Assembly: GCF_042242105.1 (NCBI RefSeq)
Contig: NC_092020.1
Location: 4,019,001-4,083,000, forward strand
Direction of reading: 5' to 3'
Origin: Pempheris klunzingeri
Taxonomy: Eukaryota; Chordata; Actinopteri; Acropomatiformes; Pempheridae
DNA length: 64,000 bases
The first letter of the stretch is position 1. Each line of letters starts with the position of its first letter. The notes beneath the pieces are model-generated. The model had not been told where the DNA came from, did no database searches, and saw only the letters and a list, made by a program, of their open reading frames with translations. This document shows positions 1 to 20,545 of the stretch, piece after piece. The position numbers and the translations under genes are program-made.

Positions 1-1
1 T

Positions 2-155
2 AATGTCATCAGGAACTATCTTCGGCGTAAAGAAGAACAAGGAGTCCTGGAAGTGAAGGTGTGGCCCCCACAGAGCCCTGATCTCAACATCATCCAGTCC
101 GTCTGGGATCACATGAAGAGACAGAAGGATCTGAGGCAGCTTACATCCACAGAAG
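2..155 (+). mobile_element. Tc1/mariner-like transposase, C-terminal fragment (dead)
   Basis: Reading in the frame that starts at base 2, the sequence encodes a peptide with the Tc1-family core SPDLNIIQSVWDHMKRQKDL. In active Tc1 transposases this SPDLNxIE block carries the third acidic residue of the DDE catalytic triad. Here that Glu codon is a Gln codon (CAG at 95-97), so the copy would be inactive even if it were complete. Similarity to the family stops around 155, where the sequence passes into unrelated DNA. The left part lies outside the window. This is an old, truncated insertion. Confidence 0.85.
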
Positions 156-2436
156 GTATGTGTGCGTGTGTCCGTTACAGTTTTCCTCATCGGAGAACCT
201 TCTCATTCTGACTGTAGGTTTAAAAACTTTGTCTGGAAAACACAGCAATTGTTCCCAATTTGTGATGATTATGCAAATGTGAATAATTATTCAGCATATC
301 TGCAGTAAGAAGCTTCTCTTTTTTTTTTGCTCTCTGGTAATGACTGTGATGGGGGAGCACCAAGATGGTAAATTAGCAAAACATCTGGAGTTCGGACAAC
401 GTCTGCTGTTTTTTAAAAACACATCACTGATGTGGAGCTTGTTTTTTACTGACACTGGACCACTGCAATGCAGCAACCACTTTTTCAAGCATTTTTCACC
501 AGCTTTCATTTCCATTTAATTTCCTCTCCTTCCAGCCCTTTTTCTTCTGAAATCAACAAGTCCACTAATCACCATCCCCCAATTATATCTGACAGAAAAC
601 TGTAAGTCGATAAAGACTGTCTGCTAGCCTTTATAGAATGCTGATGATCTTAGTGTGAATCTCTTAGAAATCGTTTTGTAATGTTCCATCTATCATCTGC
701 ATTAACTTCGTAATGATATCTATCTTAAGTCCAAGCAGGTTTGCCACTATGGGTTGAATTGCTTCAAGTAAACTATGAGTGGAATGGTGCGGTGCTATTG
801 CTCCTGGTATTTTCTGAGTGGTTTTACCTTTTCCCCTCAGGCCACAGCCCCTTCTTGCGTGTCAGAGATTCTGCTCTTTGCGTCCAGACACAGCTTAGAG
901 ATGTAAGGAGAGGAATTTATGGAAATAATATGCATTAAAAAAGATGAGAGAGGAGCCAAAGTCAGAGCAGGCAGCTGTCATTGCTAGTGATTCAGAGGTC
1001 TATGAGGCCTCTCACTTTGTTCCTAAATTATTCATACAATCTGTCAATGCTGCTGTCGAGGCAGACTCCTCTCCGCATGTGTTCAGTGACGACAGAAATC
1101 CTGCGCTATGTTCATTGCTAGCTTCTGTAAATCCCTCGCGGGAGACGCACACCAAACTCGCAAAGCTCCAGCACATGTTTTTGTGTGTGAGCACATGTGA
1201 GAGTGCACACACCTACTCACAGACTGTAATGATATATATGGCTACTTATGTGCTTCGATTCCTCCTCGCTTTAGAATCATTTTGTATCTTTGTTGTGCGC
1301 TTTACAGTCTCTGAGCGTTGCCATATGTCTCTGTAAGTGGTCCCTCATGCAAAACGGATACAAAACACACAGAGGCAAATGAATATTCAGCCGCAAAAGT
1401 GTGTGCGCATACACACACAAACACACCTACATATACACGCACACCATGCTTACAGACATGCAAAGAAATAAAGACAGACTGCTTCCTCTTTCTCTCTCAT
1501 CCCAGTGAGAAGTAGCTTTGCTGCAGTTCCACTTCTCTTTGTGAGGGACCATAAAAGACAGATATTCCTCAGATGTTGGAAAGCATGTATTATTGAAGCT
1601 CTCCCTCAAAATGGCTTCCCAAAGTTCGCTCCATCACATGATAAAACTCTTAATATGGAAAAAAAAAAACAACTTAAAGTTGAGAAAAAAGTGAAACTTC
1701 CTCCGATGAATATTCACACTGTGTGCACTGCGGTCACCTGTCAGGACATGTAGGCCTAATGAAGTAGATCCTGTCCTCTAATTTTGTGCCTGTGGTGTTT
1801 TGAGTGGGCTCGTACAGCTCAAAGTGAGACAGATGTGACCGGGCGTCATGGTGATCCAGCCCACTGTCACTCAGGATTAGGACGGATTGTGTCTCATCTA
1901 CGATGACCACGCTTTGCTTTTTTTATGTCATAAAAACTTCACACAAACTCGTGAATTTGTTGAAGCCGTTTTGGCTGAAGTATTGAGGAAGGGGTCACAA
2001 TGCGAGCCCTGTACGACTATTTAAGAAATGAAAAGACCTTTTGTTTGTTTGTGTTCTGTAGATGCCGACTTCAAGTGTTTGTGCAGCCGCCTCAGGGAGG
2101 ATATAGGTTGAATACACACACTCCCTCACCCAGGCACACACACTCATAGATGGATTTATGCAGATGTAGACACAGACATTAATGTATTTTCATGCACGCA
2201 CACACACCCTTTAAATATTGTCCCTGAGTACACAGGATGTCTGTGTCCAACAGTGATCTAATTAAGAAATGCCCAGTGAGCAGATTATCAATGTAACGGT
2301 AACCAAGGCCGACCGCGTCGCCTCCATGACAACCAAACATCAAAATCAGAGAGAGACCCTGTGCTCAGCAACACTGAGAGGCTTCATAACAAGACAGTTA
2401 GTCACCGTGCTAATGGTGCCCATACTGTATTTTGTG

Positions 2437-2482
2437 TTCTTTCTTTCTCTTTCTGTCTTTCTTTCTTTCTTTCTTTCTTTCC
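2437..2482. repeat. (TTTC)n microsatellite
   Basis: This is an imperfect run of TTTC/CTTT units. It creates several meaningless overlapping open frames rich in Phe, Leu and Ser. Confidence 0.9.
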
Positions 2483-3918
2483 ACATCTGACTTTTCACTC
2501 CTCCCTGCTTGCTCTATATTGTGCCTTTGTTGCCAGACTTACTGTAATGATAAGACCCAGCGGCTGAACAGTAAATATGATTTCATCCACAGCTTTGGCT
2601 TCTGCTGTTTCTATTCAGACGGCGCCTTATCTTCCAGACACACCTTCGCTTTGCAATAAACTTAAATCCCAAACTCACCTGAGGTGAGGCGCGCTCTCCT
2701 GTGAGAGTGCTATGATGACTTGCCGCTGGGGAAATTCTGACCACTGGGTGATGAGATGAAATGGACTGATATCGATGTATTTACTGAAATGTGCATATTT
2801 GTCAAATTGAACCGGCCCACGACTCACTCTGTTCTCTTATCTTGTTTTCCTCCCTCAATCCCTTCTCCCCACTTCTTCTGCATCATCTCACTTTTCTCCA
2901 ACTACTTAGGCTGCTGTACGTCCTTCTTTCATCATCTTTATCGCAATCATTATCCTCCCCATTGTCTCGGAACTAGTAGATATGATCTTTCACACTGTTT
3001 TTCATTATTCAGATGGTCATTATTCAAAAGTTATCTCTCCCATATGTCTCCCAGCTTCCCGACGCCCTTTTATCTAAGCAAAACTATCTGTCTTTCGCCT
3101 TCTGTGCTGAACTTTGAGAGCCTCCTCTGACTTGTTCCCTGCTGTCTCACGCCACAGTTGCCTTTTTACACTCTGGTGTACCAAAACCATTGCTAGCTGA
3201 AGGGACCTGTAGAGTTGGATGTTATTTCTCTTGCTTCAATATTGGAAAAATAATTGCATCTTCTCACATATTCTGTATCCGGTTGTTCCATGTCTTCATT
3301 GAAACTATATGGTGTTTACAATATTCAAACTCAACACTCCACGGTTTCACAGCTTTCACTTCCATCAAGTGGAAATATTGTTGCTGTTTTGTGCATCATT
3401 TTCTCTAAAATTCAGCCAGACATATCCGGCATCTTTGAAAACTTGTGCTTCCCCACTAGAATTCAAAATCAACTTCTGTGGGTTTGAACAACGTTTGGCT
3501 GCATAGCATGAGTTTGTAATGAGTCACCCACTAGTCTGTCGGTGGGGTTTAAGTGGATAATGGCCCGGCAGCCTGAGGACCTTGAGAGTCACTGCTTGAG
3601 GAAATGGTGCAAATAAATAACCCATAAATCAATAAAAACAGCAAATCTAAACTAATCCGATGACAGCGGTGACGAGTTTGTGGTGTAACTCTATTCAACC
3701 AGGCCGTGCTAAATTTCATCAGGCTTGCACACGCTGCCGTGGGTGAGGCCAAATGTGGCGCTATGGTTTTGGTCAACTCAGCCATTTAGTCTTCACAAAC
3801 ACACTGAATCACATTTAGCTTGAAGCGTGCAGCTGGTCCCAGACGCACATGAAAACACCCGATTGTTTGCACAAAACAACATACAGATGGAGAATGAAGA
3901 ACGCCCACATCACTCACG

Positions 3919-3944
3919 CACACACACACACACACACACACACA
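3919..3944. repeat. (CA)n microsatellite
   Basis: Thirteen CA units. A run of C residues lies about 35 bp downstream, near 3980. Confidence 0.9.
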
Positions 3945-4810
3945 TGCATTACTTTTTAAATCTGGCTCTTGGAATGACACCCCCCCCCCACCCATTATTC
4001 CATTTGGCACTCCTTCTCTCTCTGTCTTTCAGATACATAAATGCACCCAAGCAAAACACCATGCCCGCAGGCTACTTCACATAATTTTTAGGACCATACG
4101 AAAGCAGCCCCACAGCCAGGTGTGTGTCTCAGCAGGCGGTTACTCCACAAACCAGTGAGCCAGTTGCGTAACATCATGTCTCCTGCAGCGCTCCCCCACT
4201 TCCTGTTTCTTCTGTCCTTCATCTCCCAGCAGGCGATCCCGATCTGCTTCATTTGTAATTTTTTTTTCTACAAGGAATCACCTGAGTATAAAAGGGGCAC
4301 TAAAAGAATCCTTTGTAGTGAGGCCAAGGGATGTCTCATCCATCTTGTGTGACGTGTTCTACTGTCAATCATTCAACATAAGGTCAAATGATTTTGTTCG
4401 CCTCACAAATCACAAGTTTACGGCTTGAATTATCAAGTGTTTTCTGTGGAGGGAGAAGCTTTTAGAAGAAGAAAGGAAAGAGTTTGGTAGTCTACTTCTG
4501 TGAGACAATGCTCCTTCATGGGCTGGGTCTCTTTGTCTTTTCTTTGGGGGGGGTTAGTATCTATGACGCATCCCATGGTGCTAACAGAGGCAGGTAGCCA
4601 ATATGTTTACTTTGGCTCTCAGAGGCACTGTCACACAAGGGCGTACTCATGGGTTTATCATCGTGTTGACACTCAAGGGGATTATACAAAGACAGAAACA
4701 AGCAAGGTTTATCAGCTTCAAACCCACAGGAGAACGCACACAGCACACATACTGACACACACACCCTGAAGAAACTCCAATCCTCCAAAGAAGAGGGGCA
4801 CTGAAGAAAA

Positions 4811-4834
4811 CACACACACACACACACACACACA
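4811..4834. repeat. (CA)n microsatellite
   Basis: Twelve perfect CA units, preceded by a looser CA-rich tract from about 4735. Confidence 0.9.
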
Positions 4835-7800
4835 GATTTGGCAACTTGAGCTCTCTCCCACTATCATCCTCTCCCCTTCACTCTGCTTCAATTCACCACA
4901 CTTATATCTGCGGGTGTTAGCTCTCTGCGTGTTGTCTTTCATGCTGTGTAAGGTAAACAAAATGCTTTTCACTTCAAAGACAAAAGTTTCTCCATTTCCT
5001 AATTGATAATCCTGCTGCTGACACTGAGCTTTGCTAGGCCGGGTTTTGTTCCTATGACAACAGAGCTGCATTCATCCTCCGGTGCTCCCTGCGGCTCCCT
5101 TCCTGTTGTGTTATATTGCACGGAGAGCAGGAGAGTCTGTTTTAGTGGAGACCCCAGTGTGTCGTAACATCATTACAAAGGATTATCATTTAAGATTCAC
5201 ACACATCACACACTCGTCTTAATTCCAATTCTCTGCGCTGCACTTCTCGCCTTGACCCTTACCTAACACAAATTCCAACTTTAATCCTAAATCTAAGAGA
5301 GCCTGAATACGCTCTCTGTGAAGGATTTTGCTTCATTTTTCTATCCCCATGAGGACATTTGGTCCTCTTTACAGCTGGACTACAAGAACACACACATACA
5401 AACACACACAGCCACAGCCGGTTCCCCCTTTGCGATAACTCCTACAAAACGCCTGTCATCCTTAGTCAGTCATACACAAGCAGGGAGTCAGCGCAAGCCA
5501 ATGGATCAATTTAGTACAGAAAAGCTGTGGCATTCTTCAAATGTAATGGGCTTTGATGTAGACGCTGAGCTGCATTACAGAACCCCGCTGAAGCCAGTGA
5601 AACCTCTTTTCATCTGCCTGCTTCCTATGCAGAGGACGTTGGCAGGAAACGTGTCTCACTTCTGCTACACTCTATTTTTTTTTTTTTCCTTCTCATGCTT
5701 AGAGGAGTGCAGTTCATGGCATGCACTCCCACACTGACACATCCTCTTTCACTTGTACTAATTTCTGTTCTTTTAAGCAGCATGGGAAATAACTACTTCC
5801 TTCCAGCTTTGTTTCATATGATTGGTTCTCCCTGCTGGCCATAATCTCACTTTTGACCCTATTTGTGCGGCGAACATGATCATGAAAAGCCATACTCTTA
5901 GAAGATTTCTTCTTGTTTATTAGCTATGCTTCCATCTGTGGGCCACTGTACCATCTTCGCACAGCTACAGACTGCCCTCTGGTGGGAGGCTTGTTCCTAG
6001 CTTGTGTTTTGTCTGGTTTGTTTTCCTGTTTTTGTTTTTTTTCTGATTGTGCTGTAGTGAGGATGACACTTTGCAGTGGCTTCCTCTCAGATGACACATT
6101 AGTCTGGAATAGATTGAAAAAAACATTGACAGTTTAAATCTCAACAACTGTTCATTAGAAAGATAATAATGTAAAAAAAAAAATAGCCATGCAATCTCTC
6201 TGTGGCTGCGCAGTCAAAGATCAGGTGTATTATCTAGAAATATAATCCAATAGGACATCCATTGGGAATACCAATTCTATCCATTTTAATTTTGATTTCT
6301 AACCTCAAAAGCAAACCCAAGCCTTGTTTCACTTTGCTGCAGCTGCAGGACTTCACAGTCCTCTCAGTAATTATAACGGTTTCTATTCCAAGGTGTCACG
6401 GTATCAGTATTTGAGGCACGTTTCACTCCAGTCACCCCTCCTCTCTACCAATTTCTGTCATGCTGGGAATTGCAATAGATCCCGCCACTTGTATTTGGCT
6501 TGTAATGTCACCTTAATGACCAGAAAAATTGGTTGCATAATATTCAAATGACTCAACAGGCACATTAAAGATAATGCAGGATTTACTTTTAAAATCTTTA
6601 TTTATAATAACATTTAAAAAGTCATCCAGGGGCGAAGTGAATAAACAAATAATCAGATCAAGATAATTTACTGCCCTTGGCTTGGAGTTGAATTAATACA
6701 AATTAATCAGAAAGCGTTTCGGTTTCTGTGGGTTTAAATGTACTTGTTACCAACATCGAGGCGTTGAGTGTAGAGAATAGCAATGCATGAGTGTAGTTCC
6801 ACTGACCATCAGACCACATCAGCCAACATTTCCAGGAAAGCTGCAGCACATAGCAAGAACATGTTTTTTACAGCCTTTCCCAAGTACACGAGCGTACGAC
6901 TCTCTCTCACAGGGGAATCGCTGCCAAGAACGGGTCGCTTATTATGCACCGTGTTCTGTGTTAGAGACAATGTGGATTCAGTGCAAATTGTTTTAACTGT
7001 GTTAGAGGACATTTCTGATAGCCCAATTACACTGCAACTGTGGCTGATGGGCATAATGGACATCTGCCAGGGTAGGAAGTGGCACAAGCTGCAGTCTGAA
7101 TGTGATGAAAACTCATGACTGTGCTGCAAAGCATCCAGCAGCGCCAAAGTTGAACCCATTAAAGGATTACAGGCAAATGAGGCCTCAGATGGATTGTAAA
7201 TATGGGGTTGCAATGAGTAAAAGTAAACCAATATGAGACCGATTGTTGTGATTAACATATCGCCATTTTATTCAATGGAAAGCGGCATCTTTAACGAAAG
7301 TGACAGAAATATGCATGATTCGAAAAAAAAGAGAGAAAACGTGTGAGGAACTCCAGCTGGGCATGAGAAAACAGAAAAAATGATTCCACTGTGCAAAAAT
7401 ATTGCTCTTCTCTGACAAGAAGCAGGACGGGAGGGGAGTGAAGAAAGAATCTCAATCCCTTTTTTGTTATGAGTGAGCTTTAATCATGCCTGGTAGCAAG
7501 AAACTGACCCTTTGTGGTGCATGTGCTCTTCCAGTGGAATCAACACCACTAGCTTTGGAGGCATGTTCTGATAATATTCAAGGCTTGGACTCCATTCTCA
7601 ATCCAAGATGGCTTTGAAAACCTTTTGAATATTACCTGAGGTTGTTTAACCCATTTTAAGAAATGGTGAAAGCAGTGTTTCTTGCCCTCGAGTAAAGAGT
7701 CAGTTCCCGGGTCAGTGGTTAGCCTGGTTAACCAATGCTGCCTTAGTATCATTCAGTCTATTGGTTCGTCCTTTTGTGCGCATTAAGTCTCACGATCACT

Positions 7801-8506
7801 CCTTGTATTCTAAGCTATATGTACACTATCACTCTACTGCTCTATATTGTACAAAGTGTATGTATAAATGTGCTTGCTGGACTAATTTAAGTGATATGTT
7901 GGCCATGAAAAGATGGTAGTTCACTGCCCACCATACAAAAGGCATGAGGGTCGAACTAACTTCAGAGTCCACGCTGTAGAAACACACAAACACAGTGACT
8001 GTTCAGCTAACTATTCCCATAAAACACAGAACATAGAAAGATCTATGGCACATTTATCAAAGCCGAAAAACAAAAACATAAGCTCATTTGTTTCACCCAT
8101 TTAAGCCCGTGTTTGTTAGTAAATTAACCACACATAGCATTGCAGCTTCAACATTCCATGGAATGTAGCACTAAATAGAAAAAAAATAAAAAAAAGGATG
8201 GCGAAAAGCACGTGCTCCATCCTATGTGGTGTAAAGACTCTAAGACTAGCAGGTCTCCTGGTGAGCTTGCCCAGGCACTCAAAGGCACCGTGTCTGGTGG
8301 TAGAAGGGCCCGACAGACAGAAATACAGTAGGGGCCAGATGTGGGTGATAAGGCCTGCACAGAGCGACTGCAGGGGGATTCAGCCCTGGTCTAAATTATT
8401 TCATAGCTATCCCTGCACAAGAGATGTTTAATACTGTGTCCTGATGCTTCACTGCCCCTCGAGGGAGCGGACGTGACGGTAGCTGGCACCACACCAAATA
8501 CAACTT

Positions 8507-8529
8507 AAAAAAAAAAAAAAAAAAAAAAA
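8507..8529. repeat. Poly(A) tract
   Basis: A run of 23 A residues. It could be the tail of an old retroposon, but no body or target-site duplication is recognisable beside it. Confidence 0.8.
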
Positions 8530-8846
8530 GCTAATGAAGATGGCAGCTGAAAATAATGACTCTGTATTTACATCTGACAGCATCAGCAGCTTTCGTTCGT
8601 TTAAAAAAATCCCCCAGCTGCTGCCATTCCATGTGACACTATAAATTATTACAATATCATTAATACTAAATAGGGATCGTTTACGATTATTCAATAGTAT
8701 AAAATGAGCCATAGTCAATGGCTGCTAAGGCCAATAGATGCAACTACGATGTAAAGAAGTGCCCTTCAGCAATATCCAAATATTCTAAATGATTAGCTGA
8801 TGTGCATAGTCCTGAAAAATTCTGTTACTTCAGTGTGCTATTTATG

Positions 8847-8852
8847 TTTATT
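8847..8852 (-). terminator. Candidate LONRF polyadenylation signal (AATAAA)
   Basis: This is the first AATAAA on the minus strand after the LONRF stop codon. It implies a 3' UTR of about 550 bases. The site is inferred from the hexamer alone. Confidence 0.45.
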
Positions 8853-9396
8853 ACTCAATGCAAAGAGTGTGATCTGAACAGGTGGCACGTGACAGAACAG
8901 TATGCTGAACTTACTATCAGGTTCTTGCTCCTGCATGCACTTCATGTTTATGATTGGACAGAAAACAGTGACACCTAGTGTCTATTTGCTGCAATATTAT
9001 TTGTGAGATGAACTGATTTATGTTCTCCACAAATAAATTACCACTTTCAATGGACCATAATAGTAAGCATCTTTGGTCAACCCTTACTGTTTGCGTGTTC
9101 TGAAAACTATTCTGAGGCCTTGAATTCCTGGGGGAAGGAAATGGTGTAAGAAAGATAACATATGCTTAAGCAGCGACACAGCTCTGTACACCTGTTTCTC
9201 TGTTTTGTAATAAAATCTTCTGCTATTGAACAGATGATTTGGCCTTGGCGCTGTAGCCCTCCATGATTCATGAGTCCAATAATCCAAACCCCAGCCTGTG
9301 TGGTATGAGTGCATTCTTTGATTTCACTCCATCCTGCATGTGTAATACTTGACCCTCAGCAGCCTGTGGCCACAGTGCCCCCTGCGGCTGTGAGGT

Positions 9397-16555
<7,159 letters not shown>

Positions 16556-17200
16556 GGTGGGCAGCTTATGTCACCACCACAGCGTCCCGAGGGAACAGCC
16601 GATGTCTTCTCTTTTTTCTTTTTTTGGTCAAAGCAGTGCGGACGGAGAGACTTGTGTGTGCAGTGGCGTTGCATGCACCATTTAAATAACACACTGTTAC
16701 AGCTAGCGATACAGTGAATGTGTCCCCTGGTTGATTACATCTGCCCGAAGCTTTTCTGTGTGGCAGGTCTGCTGCTAACCTGAGCTCTCAGCGGCTCTCC
16801 TCACAATTTTCCCTTTTGTATGAAGTGTATCCACTGACGTTGTCTATTAGCAGCCATAACTTAGTTTTTTGTTTGGGATACATAACGCCTTCCCGGTTCG
16901 AGCCGGTTAAATAATAAGAATAATAAGAATAAAAACTCAGCTTCCAGGTCAATGCGCCGCTTTCCTCTCCGCTCCGGACTCCATACACGCCAGACGAAGC
17001 CCAGCAGAGTGTTTGCACATTAATATTCTTTCTTTTTCGTAGTCCGTGTCCGCTTTTAACCCCTGTAGAGACCAGTCCACAGCCTCAGAGCTGGGTTACT
17101 ATGTAACACCATTACGTTACATAAATAAAGACCACGTGACGCCAATGCGCGCATTTCGATTGGAGGACAGGGTGGCTTTCCGCCCTGTTGTGAAACCCAA
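16556..17200 (-). promoter_or_regulatory. Probable LONRF promoter region
   Basis: This lies immediately upstream of the LONRF start codon on the minus strand. It contains an E-box CACGTG followed by AC (17133-17140), close to the USF/TFEB type, a CCAAT box at 17142-17146 and an inverted CCAAT at 17159-17163. CpG dinucleotides are locally enriched. The transcription start cannot be fixed from sequence. Confidence 0.45.
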
Positions 17201-18382
17201 GGATGCCGAGTTTCATAACATAATTCCTGCGACAAAAGTTCTCGGTTTTTCATTCGGTTTGATTAAAACACACTGGGGGGAAGGTGGGCTGAGAGGGTTG
17301 TGCGTCTTTGAGCTGGAGTGATCGAGGTCAAACCGAAGAGTGCAGGAAACAGAAATCACCTTGGCCCGGAGAAGGGAATCCCAACAGCGGATATTAATAA
17401 TAGCCAGGGGGCGGGTGTGCAGGAGCATGACAGAAACCCCGTCATGTTCATCCTCACTTCCAAGTTGCATAGCCGGAAAATTAAGTGACGTGTACATATA
17501 CGTTTTCTGTAATGCTAGAGAGAGTTAACGAGTAGCTGTGGTGTTGATCATTCAAAGTGTCCTGCTCTTTTAGATACGGAGGAACAATGCAGAGATGCTG
17601 CAGAGCAGGTCGGTGATGCAACAACAGCTCAGTACATCTGTTACACAAGTCAGTCCATGTCAGATGGAGGCTCTGATAGAGCATTCTGAGTCAATGAAAT
17701 GAGGCCGTCCTGCTTCCTAGAGTCACATTATTATGGCCTGCTGCTACACACACTGTAGCTTTACATTGCATGCACATGCAAACAAGAAACGAAATAACAA
17801 ATGTACCTTCAGGTCTTCCCAATCACCTATTCTGCAGCTGATGTTGGAGCAGATTTTATTTTTAAGCCTTTGGAAAATTCTCATTCTCATCATTCCTATT
17901 ATCTTTCAAAATTAAACAACTGTGAGGAAACCTTTTCTCAGAAGGACCAGATTAGGCCGACTTTACTGCGTCAATGTGCACATCTCTCAGTGCCTGGTGT
18001 CACTGAGGCAGACCTGGTATATGTCAGTATTCAAATTTAACCCCAAAAGGATTTGGTTGTGTTGCAATAAGTAAATTACAATCCTTCCGAGGGGATCTAT
18101 ACTTGGTAGAGTTTAAACCACTTAACAAGTGCAGCTGCAAGAAACTGATACACATAAAACTGCTTATATTGTTTGGTGCTTTCACAAAAACCTTGGGGGG
18201 CAGAAGTGACCGACTGCAGTCTACACATACTGACCTTTCCATGACCACTCTTGCATGCTAAACGAACATAATAGAATGTCAACACATGCAAGATTGAAAT
18301 ACATGAACTTTTCAGTGATTAGATGTCGTTTCCCTAAAGGCAATGATAGGTTTAACAAATGCTACTGTGCTATTATGACAGC

Positions 18383-18397
18383 TTTATTGGTTTTATT
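18383..18397 (-). terminator. MED7 polyadenylation signals
   Basis: Two AATAAA hexamers on the minus strand lie 4 bp apart (TTTATT at 18383-18388 and 18392-18397 on the plus strand). They give a 3' UTR of about 240 bases after the MED7 stop. Confidence 0.7.
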
Positions 18398-18626
18398 ACA
18401 AAAACAAGAAAGTTTGTGTGCCTTTGTAATATTTGAAACTCTTCAATATCTTCACAGGAACTAATGTCTATATGATAGCTTTTGAATAAAACATCATTCA
18501 ACTCAAGGCAGGATTTCAGCAGTGGTGAAAACGCAGCAAACCTCTTCATACTTTTTACAGTACAGCATTCAACAAACAAACACAGCTTAGGTGTACAAAG
18601 AGAAACAAGACTATTCAACAGAAAAC

Positions 18627-19391
18627 TTAAGCAATTTCATCAATAATACTGCACATGGCAGCGTCCTTGTCCCAGATTTTGTCCCTCTTTGAAGTAGGGG
18701 CGCTCTTGTCCTGCTGACCGGCTGCCATACAGCTGGTGCCTGCTTCCTCTACGTCCATGGGTTCAGTTTTCAGCCTGGGGGCCTGCCCAGAGGAACAACC
18801 AACACTAGCTGCTGCAGGTACACCCCTCGGCCCATCAGCAGCACCATCCGGACCCTCCATCTGTGGTAGGTCATCAGGTAAGGAGGCAAGGCACCCCTGG
18901 ATCATCTCCACCACCCTCTCCAGATGTTTCTGGAACCTCTCAGCTGTCTCTAGCCTCTGTCTCTTCTGCACCTCCATCATCACCCTCAGTGTCTCCCTGG
19001 CTTGATGTGGCCTGTATTCATTTATAAGGTGATGCATATGAACAAACAGAAGCTTTAAGTCCTCCAGCTTCTCTTCGCGCTTTATACTGCCAGGGCTCTT
19101 GATCAGGATGTCCAGCAGGTCCAGAAAGTTCACGAGAATGGACATGTTGAGCTTCTTAAGCTCCCGTTTGTGGTCAAACTGCATCGGATGGAGCCTCTCT
19201 ATGCCTTGACTCTCCAGAGGCCGGATAATGAGGTCATCACACTGAAACTGGTTGCCAAACATCATGTAGTTGTCTCTGATGGGTGGAGGTGGCTTAGGAG
19301 CCAGGCCCTTGCGGATGTTTTCATCTGTGTACTCTTTGATGTATTGCATAGGCGGAGGAGGCAGGGCACTAACCTGCTGTGGTTCACCCAT
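18627..19391 (-). CDS. med7: Mediator complex subunit 7, 254 aa
   Basis: MED7 is a middle-module Mediator subunit that forms a hinge with MED21 and helps link activators to RNA polymerase II in the nucleus. The uninterrupted frame starts [20 protein letters not shown], which matches vertebrate MED7. The conserved core (about 45-170) includes [18 protein letters not shown] and the helical stretch [20 protein letters not shown] 3' splice-site-like TTTCAG directly precedes base 19400, nine bases before the ATG, so the leader is spliced although the CDS is intronless. The C-terminal tail (about 175-235) is lineage-specific and rich in Gly, Pro and Ala. It retains LKTEPMD, which fits a SUMO consensus (hydrophobic-K-x-E). 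Length exceeds human MED7 (about 233 aa) because of this tail. Confidence 0.98.
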   Translation of the reverse strand: MGEPQQVSALPPPPMQYIKEYTDENIRKGLAPKPPPPIRDNYMMFGNQFQCDDLIIRPLESQGIERLHPMQFDHKRELKKLNMSILVNFLDLLDILIKSPGSIKREEKLEDLKLLFVHMHHLINEYRPHQARETLRVMMEVQKRQRLETAERFQKHLERVVEMIQGCLASLPDDLPQMEGPDGAADGPRGVPAAASVGCSSGQAPRLKTEPMDVEEAGTSCMAAGQQDKSAPTSKRDKIWDKDAAMCSIIDEIA

Positions 19392-20274
19392 GATGCTGAC
19401 CTGAAACAGTGATGAGAAATGTTAATCCGTCCGTTTTCCTTACCAAGCAGGGTATGTTCTAACAGTTTATGTGGATAACTTTGCATGTAACTGAAAACAA
19501 CAGCAACAGAAGAGCAGAATCCTTTACATAAAGGCAGCACTCCTGTCATAGACATAGATGCTGTTACAAGCTAAAATGTTACATGTGTAAAAGTAAACAA
19601 CTGTTACACAACTACACACAAGTTGAGTAACACTCTCATGCTTTCAGTCAAATAAGTACTCAAAAACAGCAGCCACAGAGACATAATGGAGTAAAAACCA
19701 CAATGTTTTGCACTTTTGGAGGAAAGTCATTACAATACTCAGCTGGATTAATATACCGGTAAGGTTACCTAATAACTGTAGACTTTTTAAATGCAGTAAT
19801 TATATTTAAGTATGATTTCCTCATATCGTATTAGATTATTTCCAACTCAGGAAATAACGTATAAATGTGTTTTTGTCGACAATCGCGGCAACATTTGGCT
19901 GCTTCATTTAGCAACAGCAGCAGCAACATCTTCCCCATATGAAGCTCACAAGAGTAACATTAGCCGGCTAGTTGTCAGTACGGGTGAGGGCTAGCGGCTG
20001 CCTGCCAGAGTTACTGACGAGCAGATATCACAATTTTCTATCTAAAACCTTTATTGACGTTACTGAACATGCAACGTTGGCTTTTCAGTCCACAACTGGA
20101 TGTAGACGTTTTAGAGTCACACGTAACGTTAGCTAACTAAAGCTAACTTTGCTTTGTGGCTAATGTTGGGCTAGCAGTACTGCTGCTAACCTCTGCTAAA
20201 CTCGTTAAGGCGGTGACAAAACTAACCGACAAAAATACGGAAAAGAAAAGACAGCGCTGATACTTTTACACACC

Positions 20275-20545
20275 TCTTAAATGCCTCAGCTGCTGAAAGT
20301 AGACTTGAAATATATGTGCCGTGAGAGGTAAAAGCCGTGTCTTATAAGACAATTAGCTCATCGTTAGCTTAGCTCCTTCCACACACTGACAACATGAACG
20401 GTCTCTTCTGGTTCAATGTCATTGGCTGAACTGCACTCGTGACCTTTTTTTACTCGCGCGGATTGGACCGCACCGCAATGACAAACTGAACGCTGATTGG
20501 TCGTTTGGAAATAAGATGAATGGTATGGTGATGACGTCACGGTTG
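20275..20545 (-). promoter_or_regulatory. med7: MED7 promoter and untranslated first exon
   Basis: A minus-strand exon ends with AAGAG at 20274/20275 followed by a GTGTGT donor, suited to joining the acceptor at 19401. Upstream lie three inverted CCAAT boxes (ATTGG at 20421, 20462 and 20496) and a full palindromic CRE, TGACGTCA, at 20532-20539, spaced about 35-41 bp apart. No TATA box is seen. This is the layout of a housekeeping promoter driven by NF-Y and CREB/ATF. The exact start site is unknown. Confidence 0.65.

Larger units (their letters stand above)
172..8840. other. Gene-poor intergenic or far-intronic DNA
   Basis: I see no convincing coding exon in this stretch. It is AT-rich and has scattered simple repeats (TTTC, CA, poly-C near 3980, A-tracts near 8170-8195 and 8507-8529). 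The longest open frame is about 149 codons on the minus strand (7258-6809). It has no recognisable motif and no biased composition, so I do not call it a gene. A block at about 1737-1912 is open on the minus strand and looks somewhat protein-like; it is treated in the findings. The region may belong to a long intron of a gene that lies outside the window. Confidence 0.6.

Noticed and set aside
944-1336. 130-codon plus-strand open frame
   Set aside because: No similarity to known families; it overlaps simple GT/CA-rich sequence and has no splice or promoter evidence.
6809-7258. 149-codon minus-strand open frame
   Set aside because: It has no recognised motif, domain or splice context and lies in AT-rich intergenic DNA. 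Its composition is not protein-like over its length. Chance opening is the simplest account.
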